From contig NZ_JAFBCQ010000001.1 of NCBI RefSeq assembly GCF_016907815.1, positions 1,178,001 to 1,242,000 on the forward strand: 64,000 nt of DNA, written 5' to 3'. The position numbers and the translations under genes were made by a program. This document shows positions 45,401 through 52,850 of this stretch, piece after piece. This DNA comes from Microbacterium aurum. Lineage in GTDB: Bacteria; Actinomycetota; Actinomycetes; Actinomycetales; Microbacteriaceae. Under the pieces are notes generated by a model that did not search any database, was not told the origin of the DNA, and worked only from the letters and a program-made list of their open reading frames with translations. Position 1 is the stretch's first letter, and every line of letters starts with the position of its first letter.

Positions 45401-45965
45401 GTCGGAGCTGTCGTACGAGGGCCGGCTCGCGGCGCACCCGAGCACCTCGGCGCGGCACCTCGCCGGCGTCACGCCGGGGGTCGTCCCGGTGCCGCTCGGT
45501 CACACCGGCAACGCGACCCAGTCCGCCGAAGAGGCCGCCGCGGTCGTCGGGATCGTCCGCGACCTCGTCGGGCGGTCGTGGACGGCGGGGGAGGATGCGG
45601 CGCCACGCCCGCTCGCCCCCACCGACCTCATCGTGGTGACCCCGTACAACGCGCAGCAGGTGCTCGTCGAGGAGGCGCTCGTCGCAGCCGGGTTCGGCGC
45701 CGTGCCGGTCGGCACGGTCGACAAGTTCCAGGGGCAGGAGGCGGCGGTCGCGATCGTGTCGCTGGCCGCGTCCAGCGGACGCGACGCGCCGCGGGGACTG
45801 GAGTTCCTGCTGCTGCAGAACCGCCTCAACGTCGCTGTCTCCCGGGCGGAGCACACCGCATACATCGTGTACGGAACCGGACTGCTCGACGACCTGCCCC
45901 GCACGCCGGACGGCGTCGCGAGGCTCAGCGCCTTCGCCCGGCTCGTCGGCGCGGATCGGCCGTAG
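42411..45965 (+). CDS. TM0106-type RecB-like nuclease, 3'-5' exonuclease and Upf1-like helicase fusion
   Basis: A 1184-residue three-part protein. Part one (1-330) is a RecB-like PD-(D/E)xK nuclease with VVQDTKLARH as catalytic motif and cysteines including CGRCATC, which may form an iron-sulfur or zinc cluster. Part two (about 345-560) is RNase H/DnaQ-like: DLFFDFEGDP, and DYNRYDCVSTRRL. Part three (about 780-1180) is a superfamily-1 helicase: GPPGTGKT, LLVIDEAGQ, LLLGDPQQLPQ, TVDKFQGQE and RLNVAVSRAE. The family is common in actinobacteria but has no assigned role. GGAAGGG precedes the ATG, and TAGTGT at 42387 is the probable -10. Confidence 0.9.
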   Translation: MRYIEAGAAGPARIVWSASDLKAAAECEFAWLRAIDAKLGRVPAVVEPEDATLARAGRLGTQHELRQLEAYRTAFPGEGRVVELPETRSSDAEAVAAAVAATTAVLADPAVDVVYQAVFATDEFVGFADFLVRDAAAGAPGPWVVQDTKLARHARVTALMQLAAYVDQLDRLGVPHSDRVELLLGDGSTSVHAVRDLMPVFRLRRERLRALIADRDLAAGAGGAPIAWGDERGALRVVACGRCATCDAEVTLHRDLLLVAGMRPVQRDRLRLAGIRTIDDLAEAREAPERMSGDTFTGLRTQARLQLTSPAGGVQPAPDEGHAVPTYEVVLPQAIGALPRPDHGDLFFDFEGDPLYTEPPAAGGTPQWGIDYLFGWVDDAEQYSALWAHDFAQEKQALEDFLDVVALRRRQHPGMHIYHYAPYEPTHLLAMAARYGVREAEVDTLLREGVFVDLYPIVRRALRVGSRSYSIKKLEPLYMGDEVRTSDVQRGDDSIVKYVESRALSDAGEDAEAQTILDDLADYNRYDCVSTRRLRDWLVERAREANLLPSADIDAAERPYEPSPRAEALTRLADAAASATDLDERAVTALRLGAAAIDYYPREAKTFWATHFLRLREPVSIWEDTRDVVVFDHDRCRVLTDWHIPEGARVQRRVVELRGDLAPGTKLTADSSTFVVYELPAPFPIDTSPRWIHAARTVRVVDVLDDGVVVEENSIQGFTWQDLPIALTPPAPPQAGSQQAAIDQWADTLIEVAPTASGSFPHDAATDLLLRRSPRTASGVLPRGGADDVENIVRAVHELDRSYLAVQGPPGTGKTYVGSHVIARLVAERGYRVGVVAQSHAVVEHMLDRIVVAGVPKAQVAKATKGTPTGAECFTPIAKDGYAAFADEHPEGFVIGGTAWDLSHAGRVPRGSLDLLVIDEAGQFSLASTIAVSVAAQRLLLLGDPQQLPQVSQGTHPEPVDTSALGWVMDGAAVIADDRGYFLAQTRRMRPEVAAPVSELSYEGRLAAHPSTSARHLAGVTPGVVPVPLGHTGNATQSAEEAAAVVGIVRDLVGRSWTAGEDAAPRPLAPTDLIVVTPYNAQQVLVEEALVAAGFGAVPVGTVDKFQGQEAAVAIVSLAASSGRDAPRGLEFLLLQNRLNVAVSRAEHTAYIVYGTGLLDDLPRTPDGVARLSAFARLVGADRP

Positions 45966-46009
45966 ACTCGCCACAGCCCGCACGCCGCGGCCACGGACAG
46001 GGGGAAGTC

Positions 46010-46309
46010 ATGACCGATGAGGTTCCGCGCCAGTTCGAGATCGAGGTTCCCCCCGACGTCGTGCCGGGCAACTACGCCGACTTCGCGAACGTCTGGCACA
46101 CGTCCGACGTGTTCGTCATGGACTTCGTCTCGCTCGCGCGTCCGCCGCAGGCAGGGGCGGATGCCGACGGCAACCCCGTCACCATCGTCCCCGGGCGCGT
46201 GGTGCAGCGGGTGCGGATCCCGCCGCAGCAGGTGTTCGAGCTCGCCAAGGCGCTCACGCAGCAGCTGGAGTTCTGGGAGCAGGAGACCGGGCGGCGCTCC
46301 GGTTCCTGA
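46010..46309 (+). CDS. DUF3467 family protein
   Basis: A 99-residue soluble protein with YADFANVWHTSDVFVMDFVSL, RVVQRVRIPPQQVFELAKAL and QLEFWEQETG, the standard DUF3467 pattern. Function is unknown. GGGGGAAG precedes the ATG. Confidence 0.85.
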   Translation: MTDEVPRQFEIEVPPDVVPGNYADFANVWHTSDVFVMDFVSLARPPQAGADADGNPVTIVPGRVVQRVRIPPQQVFELAKALTQQLEFWEQETGRRSGS

Positions 46310-46342
46310 GGGTTCCTGAGCGCACGGTTCACGGGCGAGGGC

Positions 46343-46348
46343 TATACT
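46343..46348 (+). promoter_or_regulatory. -10 box TATACT upstream of corA
   Basis: TATACT suggests a start near 46355 and hence a leader of about 190 nt before corA, unlike the many leaderless genes here. Confidence 0.55.
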
Positions 46349-46396
46349 CGCCGAGGCCCTCGATGAGCGGGCCCCGACCCGAGGCGGTGAGACACC

Positions 46397-46453
46397 ATGG
46401 CAGACGACAGTAGACGCGCCGCGGTGCACCCCGCTCGCGTCCTCGCACGCTGA
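46397..46453 (+). CDS. Putative leader peptide of the corA mRNA
   Basis: An 18-codon ORF, peptide MADDSRRAAVHPARVLAR, with GAGGCGGTGAG upstream as a possible ribosome-binding site. It contains AGT and AGA, codons that are rare in this DNA. A hairpin follows 38 nt after its stop and before the corA ribosome-binding site. This is the usual layout of an attenuation or ribosome-stalling leader, as known for magnesium transporters in other bacteria. No homologue is known to me. Confidence 0.5.
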   Translation: MADDSRRAAVHPARVLAR

Positions 46454-46490
46454 GAGCCGGCTGCTCCGCGGCATCCTCGCGCGTCCCGAT

Positions 46491-46517
46491 CCGGGGCGCC
46501 GATGACGCGCGCCCCGG
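46491..46517 (+). promoter_or_regulatory. Hairpin between leader ORF and corA
   Basis: CCGGGGCGC and GCGCCCCGG form a 9-bp stem around a 9-nt loop, 29 nt before the corA ATG. It could terminate or sequester translation depending on leader translation. Confidence 0.5.
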
Positions 46518-46545
46518 CGCGCCCGCCCGGCAAGGAGACCCCCTC

Positions 46546-47321
46546 ATGACCCTCATCGACAACGCCGTCTACGTCGACGGCATCCGCGTCGCCACCCCTG
46601 TCACGCTGGACGAGGCCTACGCGCTCCAGGAAGCGCACCAGGGCTTCGCGTGGATCGGGCTCTACCGCCCGTCCGACAAAGAGCTCGCCTCGGTCGCGAC
46701 CGAGTTCGACCTGCATCCGCTCGCCATCGAAGACGCGACCGGAGGCCACCAGCGTTCCAAGGTGGAGTGGTCGCCGAGTACGAGCCGGTCGTCGCCGGCA
46801 TCGAGAACGACATCGACGAGATCGAGGACGACCTGTTCGGCGATGCGGACGATGACGCGCTGTCGCGCCGCATCTACGAGCTTTCCGGCGAGCTCGTGCG
46901 CTTCTCGCGGGCGACGCACCCGCTCGTCTCGATCATCGAGTGGCTGCAGCGGGGGCAGGAGGCCTACCACGTCGACATCGAGCTGCAGCGAAAGCTCCGC
47001 GACGTGCGCGACCGCGCAATCCGGGTCACCGAGCGCATCGACGGCTTCCGCATGGTGCTCGACAAGGCGCTGACCGTGCACTCCGCCCTCGTCGCGCGGC
47101 GCCAGACCGAAGTCAACCTGGAGCAGAACGAGCAGGTGAAGAAGATCTCGTCGTGGGCGGCGATCATCTTCGCGCCGACGCTCATCGGCACCGTGTACGG
47201 CATGAACTTCGACGTCATGCCGGAGCTGCACTGGGAGTACGGCTACCCCGTCGCGCTCACGGTGATGATCGCCTTCCCGACGCTGCTGTACGTGCTCTTC
47301 AAGCGGCGCCGCTGGCTGTGA
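46546..47321 (+). pseudogene. corA: corA magnesium transporter gene with internal deletion
   Basis: The start is good (CAAGGAG upstream), and the first 74 residues match CorA up to LAIEDATGGHQRSKVE. There the expected middle part of the cytoplasmic domain, about 80 residues, is missing. The protein resumes as VVAEYEPVVAGIENDIDEIEDD in another frame and continues to the two membrane helices with the GMN signature (VYGMNFD). The join lies at about 46765-46769. Without frameshifting no CorA can be made, so the gene appears dead or misassembled. Confidence 0.8.
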
Positions 47322-47328
47322 CCGACGC

Positions 47329-47348
47329 CACCGGCGCGGTCGCCGGTG
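47329..47348. terminator. Terminator between corA and upp
   Basis: CACCGGCG, CGGT loop, CGCCGGTG; sits between convergent genes. Confidence 0.5.
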
Positions 47349-47355
47349 CGGGCGC

Positions 47356-47988
47356 TCAGACCGTGCCGTAGAGGCGGTCGCCCGCGTCGCCGAGACCGGG
47401 CACGATGTAGCCCTTCTCGTTGAGGCGCTCGTCGAGCGCGCCCAGCACGAGCGTCACGTCGCGGTCACCGACCTGCTCCTCGATCTTCGCGAGGCCCTCG
47501 GGAGCGGCCAGGATGCAGATCGCGGTGACGTCCTGCGCGCCGCGCGCGAACAGGAAGTCGATCGCGGCGCCGAGCGACCCGCCGGTGGCGAGCATCGGGT
47601 CGAGCACGAAGCACTGCCGGTCGCTGAGGTCCTCGGGCAGGCGCTCCGCGTACGTGTACGGCTGCAGGGTCTCCTCGTTGCGCGCCATGCCGAGGAAGCC
47701 CACCTCGGCGGTCGGCAGGAGCTTGACCATGCCGTCGAGCATGCCGAGTCCCGCCCGCAGGATCGGCACGACGAGCGGCCGGGGCTCGCCGATCCGCACC
47801 CCCACCGTCGTCGTCACGGGGGTCTCGATCTCGATGTCCTCGACGCGCACGTTGCGTGTCGCCTCATAGGCGAGGAGCGTGATGAGCTCCTCTGTGAGCT
47901 GGCGGAACACCGGCGAGGGCGTGCGCTTGTCGCGCAGCACCGTGAGCTTGTGGGTGATGAGGGGGTGGTCGGCAACGTGCACGCGCAT
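47356..47988 (-). CDS. upp: Uracil phosphoribosyltransferase
   Basis: A 210-residue salvage enzyme making UMP from uracil and PRPP. The PRPP loop is [12 protein letters not shown], with [13 protein letters not shown] and the uracil-site end [17 protein letters not shown]. Length is normal. TAGGCT lies 7 nt before the ATG at 47988. That box overlaps the -10 of the divergent tadA by 2 bp. Confidence 0.96.
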   Translation of the reverse strand: MRVHVADHPLITHKLTVLRDKRTPSPVFRQLTEELITLLAYEATRNVRVEDIEIETPVTTTVGVRIGEPRPLVVPILRAGLGMLDGMVKLLPTAEVGFLGMARNEETLQPYTYAERLPEDLSDRQCFVLDPMLATGGSLGAAIDFLFARGAQDVTAICILAAPEGLAKIEEQVGDRDVTLVLGALDERLNEKGYIVPGLGDAGDRLYGTV

Positions 47989-47995
47989 GGCGTTC

Positions 47996-48005
47996 AGCCT
48001 ACGCT
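47996..48005. promoter_or_regulatory. Overlapping divergent -10 boxes of upp and tadA
   Basis: The minus-strand TAGGCT (47996-48001) and plus-strand TACGCT (48000-48005) share two base pairs. Each is 6-7 nt from its start codon, and the genes are only 23 bp apart. The two promoters cannot be occupied together. Confidence 0.7.
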
Positions 48006-48011
48006 GGGCGC

Positions 48012-48479
48012 GTGCCCCTTCCTGCTCCGGCTCGTGACGACGCCGCGATGGGACGTGCACTCGAGCTCGCCGCCGCGGCGGCAGCGGCGGGTGAGATCCC
48101 GGTGGGGGCCGTGGTGACGGATGCCGCGGGCACCCCGCGCGGCGAAGGACGCAATCTGCGCGAAGCGACGGCCGATCCCACCGCACACGCCGAGATCGTC
48201 GCCCTGCGGGCGGCCGCGGCATCCCTCGGCTCATGGAATCTCGAGGGCTGCACGCTCGTGGTGACCCTCGAGCCCTGCCTCATGTGCGCCGGCGCGATCC
48301 TGCAGGCGCGGGTCGGGCGCGTGGTCTTCGGCGCCTGGGACGAGAAGGCGGGCGCGGCGGGATCGGTGTACGACGTGCTGCGCGACCGGCGGCTGCCGGT
48401 GCGGGCGGAGGTCGTCGCCGGGGTGCGCGAGGCCGAAGCGCAGGCCCTGCTGCGCACGTTCTTCGACGCCCGCCGCTGA
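48012..48479 (+). CDS. tadA: tRNA-specific adenosine deaminase
   Basis: A 155-residue zinc deaminase converting A34 to inosine in tRNA-Arg. Active-site motifs are HAEIVAL (zinc His and catalytic Glu) and [11 protein letters not shown] (two zinc Cys). GTG start 6 nt after TACGCT; the leaderless start implies initiation on the 5' GTG. Confidence 0.94.
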   Translation: MPLPAPARDDAAMGRALELAAAAAAAGEIPVGAVVTDAAGTPRGEGRNLREATADPTAHAEIVALRAAAASLGSWNLEGCTLVVTLEPCLMCAGAILQARVGRVVFGAWDEKAGAAGSVYDVLRDRRLPVRAEVVAGVREAEAQALLRTFFDARR

Positions 48480-48485
48480 CCGCCC

Positions 48486-48565
48486 CGAGGTCGCCGGTTC
48501 CGCGTCGAGGTCGCCGGTTCCGCGCCGAGATCGCCGGTTGCGCGCCGAGGTCGCCGGGTGCTCAG
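48486..48565. repeat. Four tandem 20-nt repeats
   Basis: Consensus CGAGGTCGCCGGTTCCGCGC, units beginning at 48486, 48506, 48526 and 48546, the last diverged. They lie between tadA and the convergent hydrolase gene, whose stop codon falls inside the last unit. Confidence 0.7.
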
Positions 48566-49674
48566 TCCGAGGAGCTGAGGATGATCGCCTCGGTCGGCGG
48601 CGCCGGATCGGCGGGACGCCCGATGTAGCCGATCACCTCGAGCAGTGCGCGGCGGAACTCCGCGGGGCGCTCCAGATGCGGCGAATGGCCCACGCCCTCC
48701 AGCACGACCTCGGTCACCTCGCCGCCCGCCGCGCGGTACGCCTCGAGGACGTCGCGGGTCTGCGACACCATCTCCTGCGCGGGAGCGACCTCCGGCCCCG
48801 GCCACGCCGGCATCACCCCGATCGCGCCGAGGTGGTTGAGGTCGAAGAACGAGGCGTCCGAGACGATGGCGTCGGCCGTGCCGTGGATCCACAGGATCGG
48901 CGGCTTGACGGGCAGGTCCACGATCCCCGAGGTGTTGAAGTAGCGGGGCGCCATCGTGTTGAGGACGCCGATCGTGCCCGCCGCGAATCTCGGCCAGTTC
49001 GGGCTGTCGACGCCGTCGCCGGGGTAGTTCCCCGTGGCCGTGGACGTCGTGTTCATCGACTCCACCCAGATGTCCTCGTGCTCGCTGGTGTACCCGTCGG
49101 CGACGTAGCCCGAGCGGAAGACGCTGCGCGGTGAGGTCGGCGACTCGTCGGTCATGTCGCGGTCGGTGAGGCGCTGTACGAAGTCCGGGTTGGCGCCGCC
49201 GCCTCCGCAGCCGGCGTCGTCGTCGGTCAGGCGCGATCCGTCGCGGCGGGTGCCGCCGAAGCCGTAGGGCGACACCGGCGCCTGCAGCGTGAGCGAGAGG
49301 ACGGGGTGATCCAGCGCGTACTGCATCGCGACGCCGCCGCCCATCGACCAGCCGACGAGATGAGCCGTCTCGATGCCGAGCGCGGTGAGCGTCGCGTGGA
49401 CGTCGTCGCTGAAGTCGCGGACGCCACGCGTCGCGTCGACGGGGAGGCTCTCGGTCTCACCGAAGCCGCGCAGGTCGATCGCGATCACGCGCAGATCGCT
49501 CGGCAGATCCTGCATGAGCTCCTGCCAGAACAGGCTCGACGACACGTTCCCGTGGATGAGGACGACCGTCTGCTCGGGCGCGGTCGCCGGGTTGTCGCCG
49601 ACGCGCTCCAGGATGCCGACCGTCAGCCGGTCGGTGTCGACGAGGCGGGAGGTGATGCCGTCCAGGAGGGTCAT
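48562..49674 (-). CDS. Alpha/beta hydrolase
   Basis: A 370-residue hydrolase, long because of an inserted lid (about 145-260, GGTRRDGSRLTDDD and onward). Oxyanion motif VVLIHGNVSSS, nucleophile elbow LVGWSMGGGVAMQ, Asp in WIHGTADAIVS, His in GVGHSPHLERP. The family includes haloalkane-like and ester hydrolases. The substrate is unknown. TAGGAT lies 6 nt before the ATG at 49674. Confidence 0.88.
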   Translation of the reverse strand: MTLLDGITSRLVDTDRLTVGILERVGDNPATAPEQTVVLIHGNVSSSLFWQELMQDLPSDLRVIAIDLRGFGETESLPVDATRGVRDFSDDVHATLTALGIETAHLVGWSMGGGVAMQYALDHPVLSLTLQAPVSPYGFGGTRRDGSRLTDDDAGCGGGGANPDFVQRLTDRDMTDESPTSPRSVFRSGYVADGYTSEHEDIWVESMNTTSTATGNYPGDGVDSPNWPRFAAGTIGVLNTMAPRYFNTSGIVDLPVKPPILWIHGTADAIVSDASFFDLNHLGAIGVMPAWPGPEVAPAQEMVSQTRDVLEAYRAAGGEVTEVVLEGVGHSPHLERPAEFRRALLEVIGYIGRPADPAPPTEAIILSSSD

Positions 49675-49680
49675 GACGGC

Positions 49681-49686
49681 ATCCTA
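49681..49686 (-). promoter_or_regulatory. -10 box TAGGAT of leaderless gene at 49674
   Basis: TAGGAT, 6 nt before the ATG on the minus strand. Confidence 0.6.
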
Positions 49687-49757
49687 CGATGTGCGGGTAG
49701 GCGTGCGCCGGGTGCATCCCAGGGGATTCCCCCCGACCCTGCGCGGCAGATCGTCCA

Positions 49758-49763
49758 TAGGAT
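49758..49763 (+). promoter_or_regulatory. -10 box TAGGAT of proC
   Basis: TAGGAT, 7 nt before the proC ATG. Confidence 0.6.
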
Positions 49764-49770
49764 TGAGGGC

Positions 49771-50604
49771 ATGGCTGAAGACCTCCCCTCGATCGCGATT
49801 CTCGGTGCCGGTTCGATGGGTGGCGCCATTCTCCAGGGGCTCGTCCGCTCCGGCCGTGCGCCGCGGATCGTCGTCACCAACCGGACGGCGGCCAAGGCCG
49901 CAGACCTCGAAGGACTGGCCGGCGTGACGAGCCTGGCGCTCGAGCAGGATCCGGCCGCCAACACGACCGCCGCGGCGGGCGCCGACATCGTCCTCATCGG
50001 CGTGAAGCCCGTGATGGTTCCCGACCTGCTGCGCGAGATCGCCCCGGTCCTCCGCCCCGGTGTGATCGTCGTGAGCCTCGCCGCCGGCGTCACCCTCGCG
50101 ACCTTCGCGTCGATCGTCGGGGACGACGTCGCCGTCGTCCGGTCGATGCCGAACACGCCGGCCGTGGTCGGCAAGGCCGTCACGGGGATCGCTGCCGGTC
50201 CCGCGGCATCCGCTGCCGACGTCGCCCTCGTGCGGGAACTCTTCGAGACGTGCGGCGTCGTGATCGAACTGGCCGAAGATCAGATCGACGCGCTCGGCAC
50301 CATCTCGGGGTCGGGCCCGGCGTACGTCTTCCTGCTGATCGAGGACCTCACCGAGGCCGCGCGCGGCAAGGGCTTCTCCGACGCGGATGCGCGCCTCATG
50401 GCCGAGCAGACCTTCATCGGCGCCGCCGCGCTGCTGGACGCGACCCGGGAAGACCCGGCCGAACTCCGCCGCCGGGTGACGAGCCCGAAGGGCACGACCG
50501 AAAGGGCGATCGCCGTGCTCCAGGGGGCGAACCTCGCCGGCATCTTCGCCGAGGCGACGGATGCCGCGCTCGCGCGCTCCCGCGAGCTCGCCGCCGGCGC
50601 CTGA
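49771..50604 (+). CDS. proC: Pyrroline-5-carboxylate reductase
   Basis: A 277-residue enzyme for the last step of proline synthesis. NAD(P)H motif ILGAGSMGGAIL, RSMPNTPAVVGKAVTG, and the C-terminal signature SGSGPAYVFLLIEDLTEAA then VTSPKGTTERAI. Normal length. Its Asp codons are nearly all GAC, with GAT where GC follows (positions 50559 and nearby). Confidence 0.96.
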   Translation: MAEDLPSIAILGAGSMGGAILQGLVRSGRAPRIVVTNRTAAKAADLEGLAGVTSLALEQDPAANTTAAAGADIVLIGVKPVMVPDLLREIAPVLRPGVIVVSLAAGVTLATFASIVGDDVAVVRSMPNTPAVVGKAVTGIAAGPAASAADVALVRELFETCGVVIELAEDQIDALGTISGSGPAYVFLLIEDLTEAARGKGFSDADARLMAEQTFIGAAALLDATREDPAELRRRVTSPKGTTERAIAVLQGANLAGIFAEATDAALARSRELAAGA

Positions 50605-50624
50605 CGCCCGGCGCCGGACACCCA

Positions 50625-50666
50625 CCGCTGACCTCCCGCGGGTGGTTTCTCGCGGGAGGTCAGCGG
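50625..50666. terminator. Bidirectional terminator between proC and trkA
   Basis: CCGCTGACCTCCCGCG, loop GGTGGTTTCT, and the exact 16-nt complement. The right arm contains the stop codon of the convergent trkA-like gene. Confidence 0.8.
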
Positions 50667-51331
50667 TCGAGCGACGCGAACCGCTCGATGTCGGAGTTCG
50701 TGCCCGAGACGATGATGAGGTCGTGGTTGGTGACGACGGTGTTCGCCTCGGCGTAGCGGAACGGCTTGCCCGGGCTCTTCACGCCCACGACGGTGACGTT
50801 GTACTTGGAGCGCACGCCCGACTCGTCGAGGCGGATGCCGCGGATGAACTTCGGCGGGTACATCTTGGCGAGCACGAAGTCGTCGTCGAAGCGGATGAAG
50901 TCCAGCATCCGGCCCGACACGAGGTGCGCGACGCGCTCGCCGGCCTCGCGCTCGGGGTAGATGACGTGGTTCGCGCCGACGCGGGCGAGGATCTTGCCGT
51001 GGCTCTGCGAGACGGCCTTCGCCCAGATCTGCGGCACCTTGAGGTCCACGAGGTTCGCGGTGATGAGCACCGACGCCTCGATCGACGAACCGACCGCGAC
51101 GACGGCGACCTGGAAGTCCTGCGCGCCGATCTGCTTCAGCGCCTCGATGTTGCGGGCGTCGGCCTGCACGGTGTGGGTGACCCGCTCGGACCACTTCTGC
51201 ACGAGCTCGAGGTTGTCGTCGATCGCGAGCACTTCGCGGTCGAGCCGGTCGAGCTCGCCGGCGCACGCGGCGCCGAACCGGCCGAGGCCGATCACCAGGA
51301 CGGGAGCATCGCTCCGGATCTGCTCAACCAA
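50660..51331 (-). CDS. trkA: Potassium uptake regulatory subunit TrkA/KtrA
   Basis: A 223-residue RCK protein. RCK_N with NAD-binding motif VLVIGLGRFGAACAGELDRL, and Asp in AIDDN. RCK_C from about residue 140 (FVLAKMYPPKFIRGIRLDESGV). It gates the channel subunit in response to nucleotides. It overlaps the channel gene by 8 nt and follows it in one operon. Confidence 0.93.
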   Translation of the reverse strand: MVEQIRSDAPVLVIGLGRFGAACAGELDRLDREVLAIDDNLELVQKWSERVTHTVQADARNIEALKQIGAQDFQVAVVAVGSSIEASVLITANLVDLKVPQIWAKAVSQSHGKILARVGANHVIYPEREAGERVAHLVSGRMLDFIRFDDDFVLAKMYPPKFIRGIRLDESGVRSKYNVTVVGVKSPGKPFRYAEANTVVTNHDLIIVSGTNSDIERFASLDR

Positions 51332-52766
51332 CGATGGGCCTTTCCACGGGCAGCGAGTAGTGCTGCGAACGGGATGTCGCGGCCACGGCCGCGGCGAGTG
51401 TCACTGTACCAACGCGCCCCATGAACATCGTCAGGGCCATGACGTAGACGGCGGAGTCCGGCAGCTGCTGCGTGACCCCGGTCGACAGGCCCACGGTCGC
51501 GAACCCCGAGATGACGTCGAACAGCACGTACTCGACCGGCTGCTGGGTGATCTGCGTGATCGTGACGGTCGACAGCGCCACGATGGTCGCTCCCCACGCC
51601 ACGACCGACAGGGCGACGCGCTGCACATCGCTCGGGATGCGGCGGCCGAACGCCTCCACGCTCGGGCGGCCCTTCGCCTCCGACCAGACCGCGAGCGCGA
51701 GGACGGCGAGCGTCGTCACCTTGATGCCGCCCGCCGTGGACGCCGAGCCGCCGCCGACGAACATGAGCATCGAGCCGACCACCAGCGACGAGCCGTGCAG
51801 CTCGCTCATGTCCACGACCGAGAAGCCGCCGGAGCGGGTCATCGCCGACAGGAAGAAGGCCTGGAACGTGGTGTCCCAGGCATCCATCCCGCCGAAGGTC
51901 TCGGGGTTGTCGTACTCCAGCAGCAGGAACACGCCCGCGCCGGCGAAGAAGAGGACGACCGTCGTGATGACGGTGAGCTTCGCGTGCAGCGACCAGCGGC
52001 GCACGTGGAAGTGGTGCCGCCACAGGGTGAAGATCACCGGGAAGCCGATCGACCCGAGGAAGACGCCGGCCATGAGCAGCGTCAGCACGACGTAGTTCTG
52101 CGCGAAGGGCTCGAGGCCGCCGGCGTTGGGGGCGAAGCCGGTGTTGGTGAACGACATCGCCGCGTAGTAGGGCGCCTCCCACAGCGCGCTGATCGGGTCG
52201 ATCCCGCTCAGCAGCAGCGACGGGTACAGCAGGATCGCGAGCCCCGCCTCGATGACGAGGGTCGACAGCGCGACCGTCGCGAGCAGTTGACCGACCTCGC
52301 CGAGACGGACGGTCTGCCCCTCGTTGACGGGGCCGCCGTGGGCGCGCAGCGGATTGGTGTCGCCGGCGGCGATGAGCTTCGCGCGCAGGCCCAGCCGCTT
52401 GGAGATGACGAGGCCGAGGATGGATGCCAGGGTCAGCACACCGAGCGCGCCGACGTTGACGCCGATGTAGACGAGCACATGCCCGAACGGGCTCCAGTGC
52501 GTCCCCATGTCGACGGTCGACAGTCCCGTGACGCAGATCGTCGAGACCGCCGTGAACAGCGCGTCGGCGAATGCCGTGGACTGCCCGTCTGCGGCGGCCG
52601 CGGGAAGCATGAACAGGGCGGTGAACAGCAGGATCAGCGTGAGGAAGACGCCCACCGCGAAGCGGGAGGGGGAGGCGGTCGTCAGGTCGCGCAGGCGGTC
52701 CCAGGACTCGGCGAGCACGCTCCGCATGCTGCGCCACGCACGGGCGCCGACGGTGTCGCCCGTCAT
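51324..52766 (-). CDS. trkH: Potassium channel-forming subunit TrkH/KtrB
   Basis: A 480-residue membrane protein with four M1-P-M2-like repeats. Filter-like segments are TAVSTICVTGLSTVD, MSFTNTGFAPNAGG, AMTRSGGFSVVDMS and SGFATVGLSTGVT. It forms the K+ pore together with the TrkA-like subunit encoded next. It diverges from the ArsR gene with 84 bp between; no riboswitch is visible in that gap. Confidence 0.93.
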   Translation of the reverse strand: MTGDTVGARAWRSMRSVLAESWDRLRDLTTASPSRFAVGVFLTLILLFTALFMLPAAAADGQSTAFADALFTAVSTICVTGLSTVDMGTHWSPFGHVLVYIGVNVGALGVLTLASILGLVISKRLGLRAKLIAAGDTNPLRAHGGPVNEGQTVRLGEVGQLLATVALSTLVIEAGLAILLYPSLLLSGIDPISALWEAPYYAAMSFTNTGFAPNAGGLEPFAQNYVVLTLLMAGVFLGSIGFPVIFTLWRHHFHVRRWSLHAKLTVITTVVLFFAGAGVFLLLEYDNPETFGGMDAWDTTFQAFFLSAMTRSGGFSVVDMSELHGSSLVVGSMLMFVGGGSASTAGGIKVTTLAVLALAVWSEAKGRPSVEAFGRRIPSDVQRVALSVVAWGATIVALSTVTITQITQQPVEYVLFDVISGFATVGLSTGVTQQLPDSAVYVMALTMFMGRVGTVTLAAAVAATSRSQHYSLPVERPIVG

Positions 52767-52838
52767 GACCGTCTCCTCCCCTGGTCGTGCATGCTCTTCG
52801 AAGAATCCATGTCATGGTACTCCGGGCGCGGCGCGGGC

Positions 52839-52844
52839 TAACCT
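52839..52844 (+). promoter_or_regulatory. -10 box TAACCT of leaderless gene at 52851
   Basis: TAACCT, 6 nt before the ATG. Confidence 0.6.
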
Positions 52845-52850
52845 AAGGGG

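Noticed and set aside
43806..45983. A 725-codon minus-strand frame opposite the nuclease-helicase gene
   Set aside because: Composition is that of a shadow frame, and the plus strand carries intact helicase motifs throughout.
46355..46545. An M-box (ykoK) magnesium riboswitch in the corA leader
   Set aside because: The GGTGAG-like piece near 46385 is suggestive, but the conserved M-box core and its helices could not be found. The leader ORF plus hairpin explains the region better.
52767..52850. A cyclic-di-AMP riboswitch before the potassium transporter
   Set aside because: The divergent gap is only 84 nt, too short for the ydaO motif, and no conserved core is seen.
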